Assembly: GCA_003445035.1 (NCBI GenBank)
Contig: DLVV01000374.1
Location: forward strand, 13,830 to 33,273
From: Planctomycetaceae bacterium
GTDB taxonomy: Bacteria > Planctomycetota > Planctomycetia > Planctomycetales > Planctomycetaceae
Length of the DNA stretch: 19,444 nt
Direction: 5' to 3'
This document shows positions 13,520-19,444 of this stretch, piece by piece; position 1 is the first letter of the stretch; every line of letters begins with the position of its first letter. Below the pieces are notes generated by a model. The model did no database searches. It had not been told where the DNA came from and was given only the letters and a program-made list of their open reading frames with translations. The translations under genes were made by a program, and so were the position numbers.

Positions 13520-14818
13520 ATGACGATGCAGACGCCAGGGACTTCGACTCCCGCTCCGGTCTTCAGCCAACGGCGAGACTGGGCGGCCGACAACGTTGTC
13601 GGCTTCATGATGAAGCAGGCTGTCGATCACCCCGAGTGCATTTCGTTGGCTGCCGGACTGGTTGATCCGAAGACACTGCCGGTCGAGGTGACACGCCAGG
13701 CGGCCGAGCGGATGCTGGGCGACGACTCGATGGCTCGCACCGGCTTGCAGTACGGGACGACCGAAGGGTCTCATCGGCTTCGTGACCTGTTGCTGGAATA
13801 CCTGGCAGGGCTCGAGGAGACGACCGTCGGCGAACTGGGGATCGACCGTGACCAGTTGATGCTCTCGACCGGTTCACAGCAGATGCTGGCCCTGTTGTGT
13901 GAGGCCGTGCTGGATCCCGGCGACATCTGCCTGATCGCTGACCCGACGTATTACGTGATGCTCGGAACGGTGACAGGCCTGGGCGCCCGGGCGGTGGCTG
14001 TTGACGCCGACGAAGACGGAATGCGGATCGACTCGCTGGAACAGACCCTGGAGTCACTTGATGGTGACGGGTTGCTCGAGCGGGTGAAGATGATCTACAT
14101 CGTCAGTGATTTCGACAATCCTCGCAGCGTCAGCCTGGCTGTCGAACGGCGGCAGAGGTTGGTGGAGATCGCGGCGGGTTTTTCGGATCGCCAACGGATG
14201 CTGGTAGTCGAGGACGCGGCCTACCGGGAACTGTATTTTGATGGGTCGCCGCGGCCGAGTGCCTGGGGTTTCGACGAGGACGGTCAGACGGTGGCGCTGG
14301 TCCAGACCTTCTCGAAGTGTTTCTCGCCTGGACTCCGGGTCGGGTTCGGCGTGCTGCCTTCCGATCTGGTCGGACCCGTCCGCGATCTGAAGGGCAATCA
14401 GGACTTCGGGTCGGCCAGTTTCAACCAGCACCTGCTGGCCACGGTTCTTGAGGACGGGCTTTTTGCCGGTCATGTCGAGGGCCTGCGCGGGACCTACGCC
14501 GCCAAGCGGGACGTGTTGGCCAGTGCGGCCACAGAATACCTCGGAGATATTGACGGTGTTGACTGGCTGGTTCCTGGTGGTGGACTCTACATCTGGATGA
14601 CCGTGCCTGAACATGTGGACGCGGGATTCGGGGGCTCGTTGTTCAATCGAGCCGTCGAGCAGGAACAGGTGATGTATGTTCCCGGTGACCTCTGTTACAT
14701 CGGTGTCGACGGAGTCCGGCCTCGGAACCGGTTGCGGCTGAGCTTCGGTGTCGAGGATTCCGATCGGCTCGCCGAGGGGATGGCCCGGCTCGCACGGGCG
14801 ATTCGGGCCGAACTGTGA
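13520..14818 (+). CDS. Fold-type I PLP-dependent aminotransferase
   Basis: A 432-residue class I/II aminotransferase. Seen are ISLAAGLVDP near the N terminus, GLQYGTTEGSHRLRDLL (75-91), the cofactor-binding STGSQQML (116-123), EDAAYRELYFDG (231-242) and the PLP lysine K266 in VQTFSKCFSPGLRVG. The layout resembles the 2-aminoadipate/aromatic aminotransferase group, also known as the non-DNA-binding relatives of MocR. The usual QNPTG segment is DFDNPRSVS, an unusual form near the cofactor. The amino donor and keto acid cannot be told from sequence. I prefer the ATG at 13520; GTG 13508 and ATG 13526 are alternatives, and no strong ribosome site helps. It starts 51 bases after sufS and its stop overlaps the epmA start by four bases, so it probably belongs to the same transcript. 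Confidence 0.85.
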   Translation: MTMQTPGTSTPAPVFSQRRDWAADNVVGFMMKQAVDHPECISLAAGLVDPKTLPVEVTRQAAERMLGDDSMARTGLQYGTTEGSHRLRDLLLEYLAGLEETTVGELGIDRDQLMLSTGSQQMLALLCEAVLDPGDICLIADPTYYVMLGTVTGLGARAVAVDADEDGMRIDSLEQTLESLDGDGLLERVKMIYIVSDFDNPRSVSLAVERRQRLVEIAAGFSDRQRMLVVEDAAYRELYFDGSPRPSAWGFDEDGQTVALVQTFSKCFSPGLRVGFGVLPSDLVGPVRDLKGNQDFGSASFNQHLLATVLEDGLFAGHVEGLRGTYAAKRDVLASAATEYLGDIDGVDWLVPGGGLYIWMTVPEHVDAGFGGSLFNRAVEQEQVMYVPGDLCYIGVDGVRPRNRLRLSFGVEDSDRLAEGMARLARAIRAEL

Positions 14819-15825
14819 GTTCCCCAATCGACGATTGGCGGCCGTCCGCATCGTGGGAGGTGCTTGAGGCGAGGGCCGGAATGCTGACGAGGCTCCGCCG
14901 CGATTTCGACCGGGCGGGGTTCCTCGAGGTCGAGACTCCGTTGCTTTCCGGTGACGTGTGTGTCGATGAGCACATCGAACCTTTTGTCGTTTCGGGACTG
15001 GATGACGAGCAACTGTTCCTGCAGACCTCACCCGAGTTCGCCATGAAACGGCTGGTTGCCGATTCGGCCCGGTTGATCTACCAGGTGACTCGTGCCTTTC
15101 GCCGTGACGAAGTCGGGGGACAACACAATCCCGAGTTCACGATGGTCGAGTGGTACGCGCCCGGGTCGACCTACCTGTTGCAGATGGACCTGGTCGAACA
15201 CCTGGTGCGAGGTGTTGCCGAGGTGGCCCCACGTTGCCCGCCGTGGACGGCACTTCCCTCCAGTGGCGAACCGTTTGGCCGTTTGAGTTACGACGAAGCG
15301 TTTGCGAGGGGTCTGGGAGTCGAAGTGCTGGGGCGATCGACCGACGAGTTGGTTGAACTGGCTGGTCGAGAACTGGATTCCGTTCCCGACAGCCTGGACG
15401 CGTCCGATCGGGACGGCTGGCTGAATCTGCTTTTGGCTGAACGGGTCGAGCCGACACTGGGGAAAGACCGTCCCGAGTTCCTTTATGACTTTCCGTCGAG
15501 CCAGGCGGCCCTGTCGCGGATTCGTCGCGGTGAGGTGGACGTGGCCGAGAGGATGGAGCTGTATATCGACGGATTGGAGATCTGCAACGGGTACCAGGAG
15601 TTGACCGATGCGGACGAATTGGCAGGGCGGATGGTCGAACAGTCGCAGCGACGCGCATCGGCCGGCCGGAGAAGCTTGCCGGTGACGAGCCGTCTTGAGT
15701 CGGCTCAAAGGTCGGGACTGCCCGACTGCGCCGGGGTGGCACTGGGGTTCGACCGCCTGGTGATGCGTACGCTGGGTCTCGAGCGAATCGAACAGGTGAT
15801 GGCGTTTCCGTTTCGCAGGGCCTGA
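14815..15825 (+). CDS. epmA: Elongation factor P-(R)-beta-lysine ligase EpmA
   Basis: A 336-residue class II aminoacyl-tRNA-synthetase-like protein that matches the lysyl-tRNA synthetase catalytic core but has no anticodon-binding domain, as in EpmA (GenX/PoxA/YjeA). EpmA attaches (R)-beta-lysine to a lysine of elongation factor P, which relieves ribosome stalling at polyproline. Visible features are VETPLLSG, LQTSPEFAMKRL (69-80), motif 2 from IYQVTRAFRRDEVGGQHN into PEFTMVEWY, and motif 3 GVALGFDRLVMRTLG near the C terminus. The partner lysine aminomutase EpmB and EF-P are not in the window. The GTG start overlaps the aminotransferase stop (GTGA). The gene ends four bases from the stop of the converging DUF1559 gene, and no terminator can be seen there. 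Confidence 0.92.
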   Translation: MSSPIDDWRPSASWEVLEARAGMLTRLRRDFDRAGFLEVETPLLSGDVCVDEHIEPFVVSGLDDEQLFLQTSPEFAMKRLVADSARLIYQVTRAFRRDEVGGQHNPEFTMVEWYAPGSTYLLQMDLVEHLVRGVAEVAPRCPPWTALPSSGEPFGRLSYDEAFARGLGVEVLGRSTDELVELAGRELDSVPDSLDASDRDGWLNLLLAERVEPTLGKDRPEFLYDFPSSQAALSRIRRGEVDVAERMELYIDGLEICNGYQELTDADELAGRMVEQSQRRASAGRRSLPVTSRLESAQRSGLPDCAGVALGFDRLVMRTLGLERIEQVMAFPFRRA

Positions 15826-15829
15826 ATCG

Positions 15830-16783
15830 CTAGCGTGGCAGGGTGACCGGTTCTCCGCCATTGCGGGTGGCCATGGCCTTGAGGATCGCGAAGTCGACAT
15901 TCTTGCCGACCGTCGTGGCACGGCCGTCAACGAACCCGAAGACGACCACGTCGGGGTGCCAACTGCCGAAACCGAAGTAGTGAACGCCGGCGTTGGTCCA
16001 CCAGGTGTCAAACGCCTGCGGCTGGTTTCCGACCATTCGATCGGGAACGTTGTCGTTGTTGTCGTCAGCGACGCGGGCGCAGCAACTGTAGCCGTCGCCC
16101 CAGAGGCCCATCAGCGACTCGCCCAGCAAGATGGTGTGGGTGTCGTCATCCTCGACGTCGCGGAAAGTGATCCGGCTGTTGCGGAACATCGTGCCATTGG
16201 TCGGCCGAGTGCCCATGCAGGCGCGGTAGGTCGAGTACCCGAAGCCACCGGGACGGCCGGATGCCAGGCTGGCGCTGCCGCAGACGTAAGAGGACAGGTC
16301 CCGCCGCATCTTCACCAGGTTGTTCTGGCTGTTCTTGAGCTCTTTGAAGTTGATCTCGGTTGTTCCGCCGGCCCCCATCTGAGGCAGGATCATCGCCTGC
16401 CAACTCCAGTCGAATGACAATCGCCACTCCTGGTACTGAGACGGTGGCGGTCCGTAGATGACGGCCAGGTTCTGGTTGTTGACCGGCTTGCCCAACCGGA
16501 CGACGGTCTCTTCGGGGAAGCTTGCCGCGATGTACTGAGAACTTCCGGTACTGATGTATCCCGAGGGGAAGCTGTGATGCGAGTCGGCGTAGTTGTGGAT
16601 CGCCAGCACCATCTGCTTCATGTTGTTGATGCACTCGGTTCGCCGGGCGGCTTCACGGACCTGTTGTACGGCGGGCAACAGCAGCGCGGCGAGTACGGCG
16701 ATGATGGCGATCACCACCAGCAGTTCGATGAGGGTGAAGCCGGACCGTTTCGGTACCGTCGACGCTTGATGGCGGAATCTCAT
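15830..16783 (-). CDS. DUF1559 prepilin-like protein with N-terminal methylation motif
   Basis: A 317-residue protein of the family that is greatly expanded in planctomycetes. The N terminus is a type IV pilin-like leader: basic [15 protein letters not shown], predicted prepilin cleavage between G15 and F16, then [23 protein letters not shown] with the key glutamate at mature position 5. The DUF1559 body follows ([20 protein letters not shown], then [13 protein letters not shown]). The C terminus has the H-X9-DG motif, seen as [12 protein letters not shown]. These proteins are thought to be secreted or surface pseudopilins, but their job is not established. I chose the ATG at 16781-16783, with AAGGA nine bases upstream, because a longer frame would put about 36 residues before the leader. 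It lies downstream of the HNH gene on the same strand, 126 bases away. Confidence 0.92.
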   Translation of the reverse strand: MRFRHQASTVPKRSGFTLIELLVVIAIIAVLAALLLPAVQQVREAARRTECINNMKQMVLAIHNYADSHHSFPSGYISTGSSQYIAASFPEETVVRLGKPVNNQNLAVIYGPPPSQYQEWRLSFDWSWQAMILPQMGAGGTTEINFKELKNSQNNLVKMRRDLSSYVCGSASLASGRPGGFGYSTYRACMGTRPTNGTMFRNSRITFRDVEDDDTHTILLGESLMGLWGDGYSCCARVADDNNDNVPDRMVGNQPQAFDTWWTNAGVHYFGFGSWHPDVVVFGFVDGRATTVGKNVDFAILKAMATRNGGEPVTLPR

Positions 16784-16909
16784 GGCTGCAGGTCCTTGGG
16801 TCGAGGCCGGGCTGAGTGAGCCGCCACGGGGGGAAACTTGGCGAAAACGGCCGACTGCCCAGAGGTTACCAGTGGGTTCTTGGGCATGCAATACCGCCCA
16901 TCGGGGGGC

Positions 16910-17590
16910 TCAGGCCGGGTCAGATCCACTGAGAATCGATTCGGTTTCCGACCGTGTCTCATCGTCGGGCCAGTCAGATTCCCCGACAAACGTCTTCCAG
17001 GTGGCGTACTTCTGCGAGTTGACAGTCTCGGCCAGCAGGGGGCTGCGGGTGGGTTTGCGTGGACGGCTGACAAGTTCCATCCCCGCTTCTCTTGGCGTTC
17101 GACCACCCTTGACGACATTGCACTTGAGGCAGGCCGAGACGATGTTGTCCCAGGTTGTCCGCCCCCCCCGACTGCGAGGGACAACATGGTCGAGGCTGAG
17201 CTCTGCCGAGGAGAACCGACGCCGGCAGTATTGGCAGCGGTTGTGGTCCCGCAGGAAGATGTTATGACGGTTGAACTTGACGACGTGTTGCGGAACCCGG
17301 TCGTAACGCAACAGTCGGATCACACGAGGCACCTCGATCGAGAAGTTGACCGCGTTGATCCAGTCCTCGTCCGCTCCGCGTTCGCCGAATGCCAGCTTCA
17401 ATTCGCTGACGTCCTGCCAGTCCTGGAAGTCGTACGACCGGTAGTGACCGTCTTCGACATTGATGACCTCGGCGAATCCCTTGATGAGCAGGCAGAAGGC
17501 CCGTCGGGCGGTGATGACCTGGAAGGCGACGTAACCTCGGTTGAGCGTGAGGACGTGGGCCTGAAGAGCCGTGGCACCTTCGGTCACCAT
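16910..17590 (-). CDS. HNH endonuclease-domain protein
   Basis: A 226-residue protein with an HNH nuclease domain in its second half. CQYC (C119, C122) and CLKC (C154, C157) form a structural zinc site around LSLDHVVPRSRGG (D134, H135) and TWDNIVSACLKCN (N149, N158), the beta-beta-alpha metal core. The first 110 residues are a separate region (VLTLNRGYVAFQVITARRAFCLLIKG) typical of stand-alone chromosomal HNH proteins whose role is unknown. There is no sign of an intron, intein or phage context, and both flanking genes are chromosomal. I chose the ATG at 17588-17590, with AAGGTGG six bases upstream. A promoter-like pair lies just before it. Confidence 0.88.
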   Translation of the reverse strand: MVTEGATALQAHVLTLNRGYVAFQVITARRAFCLLIKGFAEVINVEDGHYRSYDFQDWQDVSELKLAFGERGADEDWINAVNFSIEVPRVIRLLRYDRVPQHVVKFNRHNIFLRDHNRCQYCRRRFSSAELSLDHVVPRSRGGRTTWDNIVSACLKCNVVKGGRTPREAGMELVSRPRKPTRSPLLAETVNSQKYATWKTFVGESDWPDDETRSETESILSGSDPA

Positions 17591-17630
17591 CGTATTCCAC
17601 CTTCTCGCGAGCCTTGGGGAACGCACGAGT

Positions 17631-17658
17631 ATTATGCGGCACTGGTCCGGTTGTTCAA
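17631..17658 (-). promoter_or_regulatory. Candidate promoter of the HNH gene
   Basis: On the minus strand TTGAAC (17658-17653) is followed after 16 bases by CATAAT (17636-17631). The -10 box matches consensus at five of six positions. The ATG lies about 40 bases downstream. It sits in the 120-base gap between the serA stop and the HNH start. Confidence 0.45.
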
Positions 17659-17710
17659 CCACGACGTGGCCACAACCCGATTCTCGGCTCCGCCTGGCGG
17701 CGGTCCGCCC

Positions 17711-19345
17711 CTATTGGCCGCCCAGCCATGGTAGCGGTGCACCGGCGACCGGCAACCGGACCAGTTCCACGGCGGTCACCTCGTCGTGGTTTCGCAGGTC
17801 GTCAAGGGATTCGTCGGTGGGCGGTGAATCCAGGTTGAGCACCGCCAGGGCCTCACCGCCGGGTTGGTCTCGCTCGCGACCCAACGACAGGTGAGCGATG
17901 TTGACCTCGTGGCGGCCCAGCACGGTGCCGATGTACCCGATCAATCCGGGCACGTCGTGGTGGCGGATGATCAGCAGGTTGCCGTCGAGATAGGCGTCCA
18001 ACTGGAAGCCGTCGAGTTGGACCAGCCGCAGGAAACGGTTGCCGAAGACGGTGGCCGAGGCGGCGTGGGTGCCGGAATCGGTGGTCAGCGATGTGCGGAC
18101 CAGCGTGGTGAAGTTGCCCGATTCGGACGTGCGTGACTCGGTCAATTCGATCCCTCGTTCCCCGGCCAGCCACTCGGCGTTGACCAGGTTGACCTCGGCG
18201 TCGAGAGCTTCGCTGAGCAGCCCGGCCGCGAAGCTGGCTGTCACCAGCCGCGTGCTTTTCTCGGTGACCTCCCCACGGTATTCGACACTCGACGATCGTA
18301 CTCCACTGGACCGATTTCTCTGGGCCAGCACCATGCCCAGGCGGTGGGCCAGGTCGAGATAGACCCGGATGCCGGCCAGGTCGGTGGCGGAGATCGGGGC
18401 CATGTTGACCGCGTGGCGGACCTCGCCGTCGATCAGAAATCCGGCCAGGATCTCGGCGGCCTCGATGGCGACCGATTCCTGGGCCTCCTCGGTGGATGCT
18501 CCCAGGTGCGGGGTGGCCAGCACACGGGGGTCGGCCAGCAGTGGATGATCGCCGGGTGGTTCGTTCTCGAACACGTCGATCGCCGCTCCGCCGATGTGGC
18601 CGCTGGCCAAAGCTTCGGACAGGGCTGTTTCGTCGACGATTCCCCCACGGGCACAGTTGACGATTCGCACTCCCGGTTTCATCTCCGCCAGCCGATCGGC
18701 GTTGATCAATCCACGAGTCTGGTCGGTCAGGGGGGTGTGGACAGTCAGAAAGTCGCATACCGGAAGCATCTCGTCGAGATCCTGGTGCAACTCGATCCCG
18801 TATTCCGCAGCTCGTTCCGGAGAGAGGAAGGGGTCGAATCCGACCACCCTCATCTGCAGCCCGCGGGCGCGCTGGCAGACGGCCAGCCCGACGCGGCCCA
18901 GCCCCACCACACCCAGTGTCTTGCCGGCCAACTGGGTGCCCACGAAACGGTTCCGTTCCCACTGACCGTTTCGGAGACTGTCGGCGGCGGGAGCGATGTT
19001 GCGGGTCAGCGCCATCAGCATGGCAATCGAGTGTTCGGCGGTGCTGGTGGTGTTGCCGGCCGGGGTGTTCATCACCACCACGCCGGATCGGGTGGCGGCT
19101 TCGAGGTCGATGTTGTCGACGCCGACTCCGGCTCGGACGATCACCTGGAGCCGTCGCTGGCCATCCAACGCCTCGGATTTCAGCTCGGTGCCGCTGCGAA
19201 CGATGACCCCGTCGGCTGTCGACAGGGCGTCTCGCAGGTCGTCGCCGTCGAGCCCGTTCCGCAGGTCGAGGTCGAATTGGTCATGACGACGGAGTACATC
19301 GAGACCAGGCTCGGCCAGCGGATCGGCGACCAGGATGCGAAGCAC
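17711..19345 (-). CDS. serA: D-3-phosphoglycerate dehydrogenase SerA (type I, with ACT domain)
   Basis: A 544-residue enzyme that oxidises 3-phosphoglycerate with NAD+, the first step of serine synthesis. The NAD-binding motif GLGRVG is at 148-153. The catalytic residues R233 (NCARGGIVDE), E262 (DVFENEPP) and H280 (ATPHLGASTEEAQ) are present at spacings typical of type I enzymes. After the catalytic part come an intervening (allosteric substrate-binding) domain at about 320-460 and a C-terminal ACT domain from about 468 (LLIIRHHDVPGLIGYIGTVLG), which in type I enzymes senses serine. The start is a GTG at 19343-19345, directly before the family's usual LRILVADPLAEPGLDVL. The ribosome site is weak. 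serC and serB are not in the window. Confidence 0.95.
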   Translation of the reverse strand: MLRILVADPLAEPGLDVLRRHDQFDLDLRNGLDGDDLRDALSTADGVIVRSGTELKSEALDGQRRLQVIVRAGVGVDNIDLEAATRSGVVVMNTPAGNTTSTAEHSIAMLMALTRNIAPAADSLRNGQWERNRFVGTQLAGKTLGVVGLGRVGLAVCQRARGLQMRVVGFDPFLSPERAAEYGIELHQDLDEMLPVCDFLTVHTPLTDQTRGLINADRLAEMKPGVRIVNCARGGIVDETALSEALASGHIGGAAIDVFENEPPGDHPLLADPRVLATPHLGASTEEAQESVAIEAAEILAGFLIDGEVRHAVNMAPISATDLAGIRVYLDLAHRLGMVLAQRNRSSGVRSSSVEYRGEVTEKSTRLVTASFAAGLLSEALDAEVNLVNAEWLAGERGIELTESRTSESGNFTTLVRTSLTTDSGTHAASATVFGNRFLRLVQLDGFQLDAYLDGNLLIIRHHDVPGLIGYIGTVLGRHEVNIAHLSLGRERDQPGGEALAVLNLDSPPTDESLDDLRNHDEVTAVELVRLPVAGAPLPWLGGQ

Positions 19346-19407
19346 GGAGATTCGTCTGCAAGAACACCTGACACGTGGTCGGTCCAGCGCCGGCCGAATG
19401 AGCCACT

Positions 19408-19435
19408 AGAATAGTCGCTCGACCGGTTTCCTCAA
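19408..19435 (-). promoter_or_regulatory. Candidate promoter of serA
   Basis: On the minus strand TTGAGG (19435-19430) is followed after 16 bases by TATTCT (19413-19408), four matches to each consensus box. Transcription would start near 19400, leaving a leader of about 55 bases before the GTG. The plus strand also reads TAGAAT here but has no suitable -35 box, so a serA promoter is the better reading. Confidence 0.4.
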
Positions 19436-19444
19436 GGATCGGTT

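Noticed and set aside
16866..16890. Inverted repeat between the HNH and DUF1559 genes as a terminator
   Set aside because: The arms (TGGGC/GCCCA type) are short, the loop is long and there is no T run. It may be chance in GC-rich DNA.
16910..17590. HNH gene as a mobile homing endonuclease
   Set aside because: It is a stand-alone gene with its own promoter and ribosome site, with no intron or intein signs or flanking repeats.
17696..17709. Terminator hairpin after serA
   Set aside because: GGCGG/CCGCC can pair over a four-base loop directly after the stop, but the stem is only 5 bp and no T run follows on the minus strand.

Overview
The window is high-GC bacterial DNA, densely packed with genes. 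It most likely comes from a planctomycete. The best markers are a DUF1559 pseudopilin-like protein with a prepilin cleavage site and a C-terminal H-X9-DG motif, and a tandem pair of BatA-type membrane proteins (VWA plus amidotransferase-like domains). An HNH protein of a type I associate with planctomycetes and a GC-rich chromosome with many GTG starts agree. The genus cannot be read from the sequence.

Layout. (1) Positions 1-2584, plus strand: the tail of a Na+/Ca2+-exchanger-type transporter, a LarA-like nickel-pincer racemase homologue and a HisN-type inositol-monophosphatase-fold phosphatase. Each overlaps the next by an ATGA stop/start. (2) 2585-7483, plus strand: a promoter, then two large membrane proteins with the same architecture (TM anchor, VWA, beta domain, amidotransferase-like domain, C-terminal TM). 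(3) 7480-9536: a small cupin gene on the minus strand, divergent from an OsmC-family gene, then a membrane-anchored endonuclease/exonuclease/phosphatase protein on the minus strand. (4) 9537-11688: purE (minus), divergent from a degenerate receiver-domain gene and an Mrp-type P-loop ATPase (plus). (5) 11689-15825, plus strand: an iron-sulfur cluster and amino-group cluster of sufU, sufS, a PLP aminotransferase and epmA. (6) 15830-19444, minus strand: DUF1559 protein, HNH endonuclease and serA, with serA probably transcribed from its own promoter at the window edge.

The most interesting feature is at 8037-8525. The OsmC-family reading frame is open throughout except for one in-frame TGA at 8241-8243. 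That TGA sits exactly where the family has its peroxidatic cysteine. A GC-rich hairpin with a 5-base loop starts 19 bases after the TGA, at about the distance expected of a bacterial SECIS element, and the frame then continues for 93 codons into clearly OsmC-like sequence with the second conserved cysteine (CP). I read this as a selenocysteine-containing OsmC-like peroxidase. A nonsense mutation or a sequencing error is the alternative. No selA, selB, selC or selD gene lies in the window.

The remaining genes are mostly housekeeping: purine synthesis (purE), serine synthesis (serA), histidine or phosphate-ester metabolism (hisN), Fe-S assembly (mrp, sufU, sufS) and EF-P modification (epmA). 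Several promoters with a TAGAAT-type -10 box can be proposed. No rRNA, tRNA, CRISPR array, insertion sequence or intergenic stretch over 300 bases was seen. The longest gaps are the divergent regions 7846-8036 and 10032-10230.
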